Assembly: GCA_012729755.1 (NCBI GenBank)
Contig: JAAYCN010000042.1
Span: 1-55,535, forward strand
Direction: 5' to 3'
DNA: 55,535 bases
Source of the DNA: Chloroflexota bacterium
GTDB taxonomy: Bacteria; Chloroflexota; Anaerolineae; Anaerolineales; Anaerolineaceae
Shown here: in pieces, positions 8,468 through 16,630 of the stretch
Layout: every line of letters begins with the position of its first letter
How positions within the stretch are numbered: position 1 is the stretch's first letter
Made by a program: the position numbers and the translations under genes
Notes under the pieces: model-generated
Database searches by the model: none
What the model saw: only the letters and a program-made list of their open reading frames with translations
Told to the model about the DNA's origin: nothing

Positions 8468-10414
8468 ATGATCAAGGGAGTAACCGGGAAAATCCTTTGG
8501 GTTGACCTGAGCGCGGGTACGTGCGTGGAAGAAAGAGTTCCGGAGGAAGTGTATGAGCACTACCTGGCCGGAATCGGACTGGCAGCCTATTATCTCTATA
8601 AGCGTATTCCTGTCGGCGCGGATCCGCTCGGGTCTGAGAACGTGCTGGCTTTTGTGCCGGGGCTGTTGACGGGAACCGGTTCGATGATGACAGGGCGTTG
8701 GATGGTGGCGGGGAAGTCTCCATTGACGCAAACCTGGGGCGACGCCAACTGTGGCGGCACGTTTGCTCCTGCGATTAAGCAATGTGGTTATGACGGCATT
8801 TTTTTCGTTGGTAAAAGCGAGAAGCCGGTTTATTTATCAGTCAGCGCGGTTGGCATTGAGCTGAAAGACGCCAGCGAATTATGGGGAAAAGACACAAGAG
8901 AGACAGAGGCTCTCATTCAGGCCGCGGCGGAAAAGCGTAAACCGCAGGTGGTTTGTATCGGCCCGGCCGGGGAGAAACTCTCGCTGATCGCTGGGGTTTC
9001 AAACGATCAGGGCAGAATGGCCGCGCGCAGCGGGCTTGGCGCGGTAATGGGAAGCAAAAAACTGAAGGCGATCGCTCTCAATGGGACTCAGCGCATTGAA
9101 GCAGCTGATCGCGAACAGATGAAAGCCCTGACGCAGGGGTTTATGAAACACGCTAAATTTAAACCTAATCTGCCGAGCGGTAAATTCATGCGGTTTTTGG
9201 GGAAGATGATGGCTTTTCTGCCATTGGCGATGCGCCAGGACGGCATGCTGTATAAGATCATGCTGCAAAAATGGGGCACGATCTCGATGAATGAGTTTTC
9301 GATCGTCACCGGCGACGCGCCAATCAAGAACTGGGCTGGGTCAGATAAGGATTTCACCGGGAAGCTCAGCGCGTCAATTAATCCGGATGCGATCAGAGAG
9401 CTCGAACTGAAGAGGTATCACTGTTATTCCTGCCCGATTGGCTGTGGAGGCTATTGCCGCATGTCCGATGGCGGAGAGACGCATAAGCCAGAGTATGAAA
9501 CCATTTTGGCTTTGGGCGGACTGCTGATGAACCGCGATCTGGACTCGCTGATGGTGATGAATGAGAAGCTAAATCGCGCCGGCATGGATTCGATCTCAGC
9601 TGGCGGAACTGTGGCGATGGCAATTGAAGCTTTTGAGAATGGCAAGTTGACGCTGGAAAACACAGGTGGAATTGAGCTGCGCTGGGGAAACGCCGCAGCC
9701 GCGGAAGCATTGATTGATCTGATGATTGAGCGGCGCGGGTTGGGCGATATCCTGGCGGATGGCGCGAAAGCGGCGGCAGAGAAACTCAACAAAGCGTGTG
9801 AAGAATACGCGATCCACGCAGGGGGTCAGGAGCCGGCGATGCATGACGGCAGGGCTGACCCGGGATTCGCGCTGCACTACGCGGTGGAACCGACACCAGG
9901 CCGGCACACGATCGGGTCAATTTTGTATTATGAAATGTTCCAGATGTGGCGCAAATCACAAAAGGTGCCCAAGCCGTCGCCAATTTTTTACCCGAAAAAG
10001 TGGAAATATCGCGGAGACAAGAACAACGCCGGCATCGCTGTCGCCAACAGCAAAATGAAGATGATCATGGATGGAGCGGGGCTGTGTCTGTTTGGCGCGT
10101 TTATCGGCGTGCACCGCCTGCCCATTTTTGAGTGGCTGAACGCGGCGACAGGCTGGAACAAGACCCCTGATGACTACCTGGATATGGGCAGGAATATTCA
10201 GACCCTGAGGCAGGCTTTTAATCAGAAACACGGCGCCCCACTCAGACACGAGATGAGCAATCGGCTGATTGGCAAACCTCCGCTGAGAGAAGGCGCGAAT
10301 AAGGGATGGAGCGTGCCGATTGAGGAGCTCGTGCCGCTGTATTGGCAGGGCATGGGCTGGAATCCTGATAATGGCCGGGTGGCTGAGGCGGACGTCGCTT
10401 TGGAGGGCTTGTAG
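8468..10414 (+). CDS. Aldehyde:ferredoxin oxidoreductase (AOR)
   Basis: A 648-aa tungsten- or molybdenum-pterin AOR, oxidising aldehydes to acids with ferredoxin or running backwards to reduce acids. The N-terminal domain begins GVTGKILWVDLSAG and carries TGTGSMMTGRWMVAGKSPLT, a family hallmark. The [4Fe-4S] cysteines are C319, C322 and C326 in the CYSCPIGC segment, with C540 in GAGLCLFGAF as the likely fourth ligand; C330 is an extra nearby cysteine. The ATG at 8468 has GGAG eight bases upstream, and residues before it are not family-like. Last gene of the SCP2-like/Fe-ADH/AOR operon. Dedicated tungstate transport or pterin genes are not in view. Confidence 0.92.
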   Translation: MIKGVTGKILWVDLSAGTCVEERVPEEVYEHYLAGIGLAAYYLYKRIPVGADPLGSENVLAFVPGLLTGTGSMMTGRWMVAGKSPLTQTWGDANCGGTFAPAIKQCGYDGIFFVGKSEKPVYLSVSAVGIELKDASELWGKDTRETEALIQAAAEKRKPQVVCIGPAGEKLSLIAGVSNDQGRMAARSGLGAVMGSKKLKAIALNGTQRIEAADREQMKALTQGFMKHAKFKPNLPSGKFMRFLGKMMAFLPLAMRQDGMLYKIMLQKWGTISMNEFSIVTGDAPIKNWAGSDKDFTGKLSASINPDAIRELELKRYHCYSCPIGCGGYCRMSDGGETHKPEYETILALGGLLMNRDLDSLMVMNEKLNRAGMDSISAGGTVAMAIEAFENGKLTLENTGGIELRWGNAAAAEALIDLMIERRGLGDILADGAKAAAEKLNKACEEYAIHAGGQEPAMHDGRADPGFALHYAVEPTPGRHTIGSILYYEMFQMWRKSQKVPKPSPIFYPKKWKYRGDKNNAGIAVANSKMKMIMDGAGLCLFGAFIGVHRLPIFEWLNAATGWNKTPDDYLDMGRNIQTLRQAFNQKHGAPLRHEMSNRLIGKPPLREGANKGWSVPIEELVPLYWQGMGWNPDNGRVAEADVALEGL

Positions 10415-10426
10415 CGGGAATTTCAC

Positions 10427-10455
10427 TTGACACGCTGGGGGGCATGGATTATTAT
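10427..10455 (+). promoter_or_regulatory. Promoter of the metQNI transcript
   Basis: A perfect -35 TTGACA (10427-10432), a 17-bp spacer and -10 TATTAT (10450-10455). Transcription would start near 10462, leaving an untranslated leader of about 230 bases before metQ. Confidence 0.8.
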
Positions 10456-10461
10456 GCACGG

Positions 10462-10692
10462 CAAGGTTAAAAATGGCAGGAAAATTCACTCCAATGATTA
10501 ACACTATGGTCATGCGCAGGCGATGGATTTCGTTCTGCGCTGGAGAAGTTGCCACAATCTAGCCATTAAGAACGAGCCCATCGCCTGATTCAATCTGGTA
10601 AGGTAGATGGGTGAAGATCAGTCGACAGACAGCCACCGATCTACCGGTGGCTTTTTCGTTTAGCTTGTTAATCGTTAGAAATTGGAGAAGAA
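10462..10692 (+). promoter_or_regulatory. Structured leader with alternative pairings ahead of metQ
   Basis: The leader can form a long hairpin: 10517-10526 pairs perfectly with 10578-10587 (10 bp), 10530-10536 with 10569-10575 (7 bp), and 10539-10543 with 10559-10563. Downstream, 10602-10608 (GGTAGAT) is complementary to 10639-10645 (ATCTACC) inside the terminator, an antiterminator. A third pairing, 10577-10582 with 10606-10611, competes with both. This is the logic of a transcription-attenuating riboswitch. A methionine transporter suggests SAM or methionine sensing. I do not see the SAM-I core or a T-box motif, so the class is unassigned. Confidence 0.6.
10631..10656 (+). terminator. Intrinsic terminator in the metQ leader
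   Basis: AGCCACCG (10631-10638) and CGGTGGCT (10645-10652) form a perfect 8-bp stem with a 6-base loop, followed by TTTT. It lies about 40 bases before metQ, so it must be bypassed for expression. Its loop and 3' arm overlap the antiterminator pairing described for the leader. Confidence 0.8.
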
Positions 10693-11574
10693 ATGAACAA
10701 AAAACTAAATATCCGAAACGCAGCGCTGACATTCGCGGCTTTCAGCCTGTTTGCGGCAGGTCTTTTATCCGCCTGCCAGACGGCAGCACCGACAGCCGCG
10801 CCATCCGAAGCGCCGGCGGAAGCCACTGTGACTGGGCCTTTAAAAATCAAGATCGGCGTCAGCCCGGTGCCACATGGTGATATCGTTAATTTCGTCAAAG
10901 AAAACCTGGCCGAGGCCGCGGGTCTGGAGATTGAAGTGATCGAGTTTAATGATTATGTATTGCCGAACCTGTCGCTCGATGACAAGTCGATTGACGTCAA
11001 CTTCTTTCAACACCTGCCTTACCTGACAGATTTCAATGCCAGCAATGGCACGGATTTGATCTCAGTGGCTGGGATTCATATCGAACCGCTTGGTATTTAT
11101 TCCAAAGCGCTGAAGTCGCTTGACGAAGTGCCGGATGGGGCGGTAGTGGGCATTCCGAATGACGCTTCGAACGGCGGGCGGGCGCTGAACCTGCTGGCGG
11201 CTAATGGAATGTTGAAATTGAAAGAGGGCGTGGGTTTTGAGGCGACTGTCGCGGATATTGTTGCAAACCCCAAAAATCTGAAGATCACTGAGCTTGAGGC
11301 GGCGCAATTGGTCAGATCACTTGAAGACACGTCTGTTTCGGTAATCAATGGCAACTACGCCCTGCAGGGAGGGCTGACCCCAGCCAAAGACGCGTTGGCG
11401 CTGGAGAGCGGTGAGAATAACCCTTATGTTAATATTTTAGCTGTCAAACAGGGTAATGAAAGCAACCCGGCGATCTTGTTATTGGTCAAACTGCTTACTT
11501 CAGATGAGGTCAAGCAGTTTATCGAAGAAAAATACGCCGGTTCGGTAATCCCGGCTTTCAGCACGCTAAATTAA
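10693..11574 (+). CDS. metQ: Methionine-binding lipoprotein MetQ (NlpA family)
   Basis: A 293-aa lipoprotein that delivers methionine to the MetNI importer. It has a signal peptide with lipobox LLSAC (C28), a short Ala/Pro/Glu linker, then the NlpA fold starting KIGVSPVPHGDIVNFVKE. The conserved DVNFFQHLPYL and IPNDASNGGRALNLL stretches, which contact the ligand in this family, are intact. The ATG has GGAG about eight bases upstream. It is first in a metQ-metN-metI operon controlled by the leader just upstream. Methionine is the expected ligand; D-methionine or derivatives are possible. Confidence 0.92.
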   Translation: MNKKLNIRNAALTFAAFSLFAAGLLSACQTAAPTAAPSEAPAEATVTGPLKIKIGVSPVPHGDIVNFVKENLAEAAGLEIEVIEFNDYVLPNLSLDDKSIDVNFFQHLPYLTDFNASNGTDLISVAGIHIEPLGIYSKALKSLDEVPDGAVVGIPNDASNGGRALNLLAANGMLKLKEGVGFEATVADIVANPKNLKITELEAAQLVRSLEDTSVSVINGNYALQGGLTPAKDALALESGENNPYVNILAVKQGNESNPAILLLVKLLTSDEVKQFIEEKYAGSVIPAFSTLN

Positions 11575-11595
11575 CGCAGTGATAAATCAATGAAT

Positions 11596-11622
11596 GGCAG
11601 GGCACCTTCAAAACGCCCTGCC
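11596..11622 (+). other. Hairpin between metQ and metN
   Basis: GGCAGGGC (11596-11603) and GCCCTGCC (11615-11622) make a perfect 8-bp stem with an 11-base loop and no U tract. It probably protects or processes the metQ part of the mRNA, letting the binding protein be made in excess over the membrane parts. Confidence 0.6.
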
Positions 11623-11638
11623 GCAACAGAGTGAGAAG

Positions 11639-12616
11639 ATGATCACACTTAAAGGTGTCAGCAAGTCATTTGGAAATGGTGGCAACGCCGTGCACGCGCT
11701 GCATGAGGTTGACCTTGAGGTAGGGCGCGGTGAGATTTTTGGCGTGGTGGGGGCGAGCGGCGCAGGGAAGAGCACGTTAATTCGCTGTGTGAACCTGCTC
11801 GAGAAGCCTGATAAGGGCAGCGTGGAAGTGGACGGACAGGTCATGACCACCCTGGGGGACGCGGAGCTGCGCAAGGCCCGTCAGCGCATTGGCATGATCT
11901 TTCAACTTTTTAATTTATTAAGTTCGAGGACGGCGGCTCAAAACGTGGCTTTTCCGCTGGAAATCCAGAAAATGGAAAAGCCACTGAGAGAGAAACGGGT
12001 GGAGGAGCTGTTGGAAATGGTGGGGCTCACTGATAAGGCCGGGTCTTATCCGGCGCAGCTCTCAGGCGGCCAGAAACAGCGGGTGGGCATCGCCCGCGCA
12101 TTGGCAACAAACCCCTCTGTGCTGCTCTGCGACGAGGCTACTTCGGCATTGGACCCGGCTAATACCCGGGCGATCCTGACGTTATTGAAGGATCTCAATC
12201 AGCGGCTGGGGTTGACGATCTTGTTGATTACGCATGAAATGGAAGTGGTCAGACAAATCTGCGACCATGTAGCCATTCTGGAAGAAGGGAGGGTGGTTGA
12301 GCAGGGCGCGATCAGCGACTTAATCGCCAACCCAACCAGCCGGCTCTCGCAGGCATTCTTCCCGCCAATCCTTGACTCACAGCCTGCGGAAGGTTCTGTT
12401 TGGGCGGCGATCACTTTTTTGGGTGGCTCGGCGGATGAACCGGTGCTGACTAATTTAGTGCGCAAGTTTGACGTGGAAGTCAATATTCTGGGTGGGTCGA
12501 TTCAGACCATCGGCGGGCAGCGGGTTGGCCAGCTGCAGGTTGAGCTGAAAGGGGAGCAAACCCAAGAAGCGGTTGAGCACCTGCGCGAATTGAACCTAAG
12601 GGTGGAGGTGAGATGA
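11639..12616 (+). CDS. metN: Methionine importer ATPase MetN
   Basis: A 325-aa ABC ATPase with Walker A GASGAGKS, signature LSGGQKQR and Walker B VLLCDEATSALDP, the wording typical of MetN. The last 65 or so residues form the NIL/ACT-like regulatory domain (FLGGSADEPVLTNL onward), which binds methionine and inhibits transport from inside the cell. The start was set at ATG 11639, because the 15 residues upstream are translated from the intergenic hairpin. The stop overlaps the metI start (ATGATG). Confidence 0.93.
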   Translation: MITLKGVSKSFGNGGNAVHALHEVDLEVGRGEIFGVVGASGAGKSTLIRCVNLLEKPDKGSVEVDGQVMTTLGDAELRKARQRIGMIFQLFNLLSSRTAAQNVAFPLEIQKMEKPLREKRVEELLEMVGLTDKAGSYPAQLSGGQKQRVGIARALATNPSVLLCDEATSALDPANTRAILTLLKDLNQRLGLTILLITHEMEVVRQICDHVAILEEGRVVEQGAISDLIANPTSRLSQAFFPPILDSQPAEGSVWAAITFLGGSADEPVLTNLVRKFDVEVNILGGSIQTIGGQRVGQLQVELKGEQTQEAVEHLRELNLRVEVR

Positions 12617-13272
12617 TGGACTGGTCAAGCTGGCTGCCGCGTTTGTGGGAAGCAACTTATCTGACGCTGTACATGGTGAGCGTTTCGGCGCTTTTTACCG
12701 TGGTGCTGGGGTTGCCGCTGGGGATTTTGCTGGTTAATTCGGATTCGCGAGGGCTGGCGCCACGTCCCTGGCTGAATAAGGTGTTGGGTCTGGTCGTCAA
12801 TGTCGCCCGATCGCTGCCGTTCATCATCCTGCTTGTGGTGATCATTCCGTTTACGCGGGCGCTGGTGGGGACGATCATTGGCCCGACAGCGGCGATCGTG
12901 CCGTTGACGATTGCCGCGGTGCCCTTCTTCGCGCGGGTGGTCGAGACGGCGATCAGGGAAGTGGATCGGGGTTTGGTCGAAGCCGCCAGGTCGATGGGGG
13001 CGACGAATGGGGAAATCGTGCGCAAGGTATTGATTCCGGAGGCGTTGCCATCCATATTGTTGGGTGTGGCACTGACGGTGATCAGCCTGATCTCGTATTC
13101 GGCGATGGCAGGCGCGATTGGAGCGGGCGGCCTGGGGGATGTCGCTATCCGGTTTGGGTATCAGCGGCGCGAAGACACAGTGCTATTGGTGACGGTGATC
13201 TTGTTGATTGTCGTCGTGCAAGGCATCCAGTTATTGGGCAACTGGTTGGCGGCGCGGGTCAATAGATGGTGA
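12613..13272 (+). CDS. metI: Methionine importer permease MetI
   Basis: A 219-aa permease with five to six membrane segments and the inner-membrane coupling region EAARSMGATNGEIVRKVLIPEALP. It forms the dimeric channel of the MetNIQ importer. Its ATG overlaps the metN stop, showing translational coupling. No terminator is visible in the 100 bases that follow, where a possible promoter for the next gene (TTGCTT-17-TAAATT at 13325-13353) begins. Confidence 0.93.
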   Translation: MMDWSSWLPRLWEATYLTLYMVSVSALFTVVLGLPLGILLVNSDSRGLAPRPWLNKVLGLVVNVARSLPFIILLVVIIPFTRALVGTIIGPTAAIVPLTIAAVPFFARVVETAIREVDRGLVEAARSMGATNGEIVRKVLIPEALPSILLGVALTVISLISYSAMAGAIGAGGLGDVAIRFGYQRREDTVLLVTVILLIVVVQGIQLLGNWLAARVNRW

Positions 13273-13372
13273 GGAGCAAGACGGTGAGGAGCAAATCCAA
13301 GTGGTTTGGTTTCTGTTGTATACTTTGCTTTGCCCTTTTGGAATGGGTAAATTTTAATAACGCAAGGTGACC

Positions 13373-14266
13373 ATGGACAAAGAACTGACTAACCAGACAG
13401 ATGAATTGACTCAAAAGACACCGAAAAAGCACAATCCGGCTGTGGATTGGATTCTCAGGCTGATCAAAGGCGTCATTATTGGCTTTGGGGCGATTACCCC
13501 CGGCCTTTCAGGCGGCTTGTTGGCGGTGGTGTTGGGTGTCTATGAGCCGTTGATGCGGTTTCTGGGGCACCTGAAAGATAAGTTCATAAAAAACCTGTTC
13601 TACTTCATTCCGGTGGGTATTGGCGGCGCTGCGGGGGTGGTGATTTTTTCAAAGCTGGTTTCATATTCCTTTGAGAACTTCAAAGCGCCGTTTATCTGGC
13701 TCTTTTTGGGTTTTATCGCCGGCACGTTTCCTTCCTTATATCAGACCGCGGGGAAGAACGGGCGGAAAGGCTACCATTATCTGATTTTGATTTTACTGGC
13801 GATCGGCACTTATTTTTTGATGCGCTGGATGGAAACGATCACGAATGTAAACTTGCCGCAGACGCTGGTCAGCTGGTTGTTGGCTGGACTGTTGACCGGA
13901 CTGGGCGTAGTCGTGCCGGGGATGAGCCCATCGAATTTCCTAATCTATATTGGTCTGTATAAACCGATGTCGGATGGTATCGCGGCGCTGAATATGGGTG
14001 TGATTTTGCCATTAATTGCTGGTGTGTTGATCAGCGTTTTGGTTTTGGCAAAGTTGGTGAACTGGATGTTCGATCGGGCTTATGGGGTGATGTATCATCT
14101 GATTCTGGGGATTGTCATTGGCTCATCGGCGGCAATCGCGGTGATTCACGGGCAGACCAGCGGGTCGATGATAGCGGTTTGCGCGGGGTGCTTTGTGGTT
14201 GGGGGGATCGCGTCGTACTTGTTAGCCAAGTTGGAGGAAAAATACCCGCGAGAGTCGTTGTTTTAG
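13373..14266 (+). CDS. DUF368/PopT-type polyprenyl-phosphate transporter
   Basis: A 297-aa membrane protein with about eight hydrophobic segments of the DUF368 family. Members were recently described as undecaprenyl-phosphate (C55-P) flippases (PopT) that recycle the lipid carrier of cell-wall synthesis. Visible family marks are KGVIIGFGAITPGLSGG near the N-terminus and the internal GLGVVVPGMSPSNFL repeat of the same motif, which suggests an inverted-repeat fold. The start is ATG 13373 after AAGGTGA, rather than GTG at 13367. It stands alone in an apparent single-gene unit and converges on the cupin gene. Confidence 0.85.
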   Translation: MDKELTNQTDELTQKTPKKHNPAVDWILRLIKGVIIGFGAITPGLSGGLLAVVLGVYEPLMRFLGHLKDKFIKNLFYFIPVGIGGAAGVVIFSKLVSYSFENFKAPFIWLFLGFIAGTFPSLYQTAGKNGRKGYHYLILILLAIGTYFLMRWMETITNVNLPQTLVSWLLAGLLTGLGVVVPGMSPSNFLIYIGLYKPMSDGIAALNMGVILPLIAGVLISVLVLAKLVNWMFDRAYGVMYHLILGIVIGSSAAIAVIHGQTSGSMIAVCAGCFVVGGIASYLLAKLEEKYPRESLF

Positions 14267-14320
14267 AGGAAGAAAGAATCGCAAGCTGAATAAGCGGCCC
14301 TGCTGATGGCAAGGTCTTCA

Positions 14321-14347
14321 CGCCTGGCTTCATGCCGAAGCCAGGCG
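14321..14347. terminator. Perfect 11-bp hairpin between convergent genes
   Basis: CGCCTGGCTTC (14321-14331) and GAAGCCAGGCG (14337-14347) with a 5-base loop, between the PopT-like and cupin genes. There is no long T run on either side, so it may be a weak bidirectional terminator or an mRNA 3'-end structure. Confidence 0.5.
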
Positions 14348-14389
14348 GTTGGGTGGTTGTGTCAGTATGCGGCCGCTTTGATCGTTAGA

Positions 14390-14746
14390 TTATTTTTGAA
14401 CCAGTATTGTTTCATCCGGCAGGTTGGGGACGAGGCAGAGGAATTCAAAAGCCTGGTTACCCAAAGATGTATAGGAATGGGGCACATTGGCAGGAATAAA
14501 GACGACCGCGCCTTCTGACACCTCAAGGGTCTGATCACCGATGATGACCTGAGCCCGCCCGCGCAGGACGTATTGTTCATGCTCGACCTGGTTGACATGC
14601 AGGGGCATTGAGGCGCCAGGCTCAATCCGAAAAGCGCGCATGGCAAAATGGGGGCCTTCTTCGGGGCTGATGAGCATTTTGCGGGTAATTCCTTCACTGG
14701 CGGCGACGGGGGTAGAAGCGATATCTTCAAAGCGTTTTACACTCAT
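14390..14746 (-). CDS. Small cupin-domain protein
   Basis: A 118-aa single-domain cupin. Motif 1 reads PLHVNQVEHEQYVLRG (around residues 48-63) and motif 2 PANVPHSYTSLGN (around 85-97), giving the usual metal-binding His, Glu and His set with one position changed. Small cupins bind a metal and act as isomerases, dioxygenases or ligand sensors. Nothing here narrows the role. GAAAGGAT lies upstream of the ATG, and a TAGAAT box is seen about 25 bases before it on the minus strand. Confidence 0.85.
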   Translation of the reverse strand: MSVKRFEDIASTPVAASEGITRKMLISPEEGPHFAMRAFRIEPGASMPLHVNQVEHEQYVLRGRAQVIIGDQTLEVSEGAVVFIPANVPHSYTSLGNQAFEFLCLVPNLPDETILVQK

Positions 14747-14888
14747 AAGGATCCTTTCTTTCTCTGGAGATGATTCTATCTCATCAAAGAAAAACTTTAC
14801 AAAATGTTCATGTTTGTTAGTCTTTTGACAGAGAAAATACGGATCAAATAGAGTATGATAGGCTTATTTTGAAGTCGAGGAATGTGAG

Positions 14889-15812
14889 ATGAAAAGGGAG
14901 AAAAAAGAACTGAACGAAGCAGATCGCCTGGAGCGCAAGATGAGGGCGGCGAGAACCTGGCGGGATATTGGCGATTATTTGCTCTGCATGCTGGGGGGTG
15001 TGATTTACTCGGCTGGCGTCAATCTGATTGTTTTCCCGATTGGGCTTTATATCGGCAATTACACTGGCATTGCGCAGATCATTCAGGACATCCTCAGGCA
15101 CTTCTTTCCGGGTATGGCAGACATTCGCGGCTTATTGTTGTTGGCGATGAATATCCCGATGCTGGTTGTTTCGTTCACGATCATCAACCGCAAGTTCTTC
15201 TTCAAGACAGTGCTGACGATCATCATGGTGACAATTTCCATGCAGTTGATTCCGGTAAAACAGATCATTCCGGGAATCACTGATACGCTGACTCTGTGCA
15301 TCATCGGCGGACTGGTAGCAGGGCTTGGTTCGGGTTTGAGCCTGCGCAGTGGAGGGTCAGCCGGCGGGGTGGATATTTTGGGTGTATACCTGAGCCTGAA
15401 ACACGAAGGTTATAGTGTTGGAAAGGTCGCGTTGATTATCAGCTTATTGGTATACGCTTACACATTGTTTACTTTCCCGGTTGCCATTGTGATTTACTCA
15501 ATTATCTTCACGCTGATTCTGGTGTATGTCATTGACCAGGTGCATTTTCAAAATCGCAAGATTCAGGTCACAATCGTCTCAAAAGATCGGGGGGTGTTGG
15601 ACCTGATCACGAAAAAGATTGTCAGAGGAGCCAGCTATTGGGAAGTAAAAGGCGCATATACGGATGAACCGCGTTATCTGATTACGACAGTGGTTTCAAA
15701 ATATGAGTTGATTCGCTTACGCCGCCTGGTGATTGAACTCGATCCGCACGCGTTTCTGATCGAAGGCACTGAGGTCAATGTCACTGGCTACTTTCCGAGC
15801 CATTTCTTTTAG
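14889..15812 (+). CDS. YitT-family membrane protein
   Basis: A 307-aa protein with a charged N-terminal tail, five to six membrane segments (about 30-220), and a cytoplasmic C-terminal DUF2179 domain of about 80 residues starting near QVTIVSKDRGVLDLI. The GLGSGLSLRSGGSAGGVDILG stretch is the strongest family mark. Function is not established for the family; ion or metabolite transport with a sensor-like C-terminal domain is the usual guess. A TTGACA at 14825-14830 upstream may belong to its promoter. Confidence 0.85.
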   Translation: MKREKKELNEADRLERKMRAARTWRDIGDYLLCMLGGVIYSAGVNLIVFPIGLYIGNYTGIAQIIQDILRHFFPGMADIRGLLLLAMNIPMLVVSFTIINRKFFFKTVLTIIMVTISMQLIPVKQIIPGITDTLTLCIIGGLVAGLGSGLSLRSGGSAGGVDILGVYLSLKHEGYSVGKVALIISLLVYAYTLFTFPVAIVIYSIIFTLILVYVIDQVHFQNRKIQVTIVSKDRGVLDLITKKIVRGASYWEVKGAYTDEPRYLITTVVSKYELIRLRRLVIELDPHAFLIEGTEVNVTGYFPSHFF

Positions 15813-15830
15813 GGTTTGATTGTTTTGGGA

Positions 15831-16262
15831 CTATTGGTCGTCTTCAGTGCGCAGGTAGTTATAGTCCATTGGGCTTAATAGGGCTGATTTGTCCTCTTCC
15901 CAATTGAAGGGGTCGGCTTCGTAGAACCAGCCTTCGCCGTATGGATCCGTTTTAATTAAAGAGGGATCATTCAACAGGGCAGTATTAGCCGCGCGAATGC
16001 GACCCATCAGGGGGTTTTCTACTTCAACCTGACCATCAGATGTGGTGATCTGGACCAGCTTATTGCCGACGTAGGCATTGCTGCCTACTTTGGGCAGGGT
16101 CAGCGCTGTGATATTGGCGAGTTTCGCGGCAGCTTCTTCGGTTAGGCCGATGCGGAGGCGGCAGCCTTTGGATTGAACCCACGTGCCACTAACCGCATAG
16201 AGACGATCCGTGGGCACATGGTAAGAAATATTATCGATCTGATAAGTCAGTGATTCAACCAT
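15831..16262 (-). CDS. GcvH-like protein lacking the lipoyl lysine
   Basis: A 143-aa protein that aligns over most of its length with glycine-cleavage H protein: GLTEEAAAKLANITALTLPKVG matches the segment before the swinging arm, and NDPSLIKTDPYGEGWFYEADP matches the C-terminal end. At the place of the ESVKA lipoylation hairpin it reads TTSDGQVEVENP, with no lysine, so it should not carry lipoate. No other gcv gene is present. It could be a structural or regulatory relative rather than a carrier. The start was taken at the first ATG. It converges with yitT. Confidence 0.7.
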   Translation of the reverse strand: MVESLTYQIDNISYHVPTDRLYAVSGTWVQSKGCRLRIGLTEEAAAKLANITALTLPKVGSNAYVGNKLVQITTSDGQVEVENPLMGRIRAANTALLNDPSLIKTDPYGEGWFYEADPFNWEEDKSALLSPMDYNYLRTEDDQ

Positions 16263-16427
16263 TTTCGCCTTGATGACGCGCTGGAATAGACAGTTATTAT
16301 TTTATACGATTTTGTAATTTTTTGCCATGATTAACGGGGGATTAGTCGAGGATAATTACAGCGTATTTGTCAGCGAAACCTGCAAAATGAGACCCAACAC
16401 ATCTTGGGTAATACGAATTCAGCAAGC

Positions 16428-16582
16428 ACGTCGAAACACACTCTTCAGTCTCGCTGCGCTCGCCAGCTTCCTCCTGGGGGAAGCCTCGTTTAGCCACTTT
16501 AAAAATTCTTATTGGATAAAACCGAATCACTTGCCTCTTGTTTGGCTAAATCCGCTGATTTAGACACGGTTGCACTGGAAGT
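16428..16582. repeat. Dispersed intergenic repeat, copy B
   Basis: Contains the core CTCTTCAGTCTCGCTGCGCT and the inverted arms around CCTGGGGGAAGCC, then the tail module TTGTTTGGCTAAATCCGCTG and TTTAGACACGGTTGC. It occupies most of the gap between the GcvH-like gene and trmD. The remaining bases hold only the trmD promoter. Confidence 0.65.
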
Positions 16583-16595
16583 TACTGGCGATTGC

Positions 16596-16624
16596 TTGCC
16601 CAAAGCGAGTCATTCCGATAGAAT
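16596..16624 (+). promoter_or_regulatory. trmD: Promoter of trmD, probably leaderless
   Basis: TTGCCC (16596-16601), 17-bp spacer, TAGAAT (16619-16624). Only six bases separate the -10 box from the ATG at 16631, and no ribosome site is present, so the transcript should begin at or next to the start codon. Confidence 0.65.
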
Positions 16625-16630
16625 CAGAGC

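Noticed and set aside
10462-10692. SAM-I riboswitch or methionine T-box in the metQ leader
   Set aside because: I do not find the SAM-I core pattern, the T-box sequence or an AUG specifier loop. A diverged member cannot be excluded, so I only call an unassigned switch.
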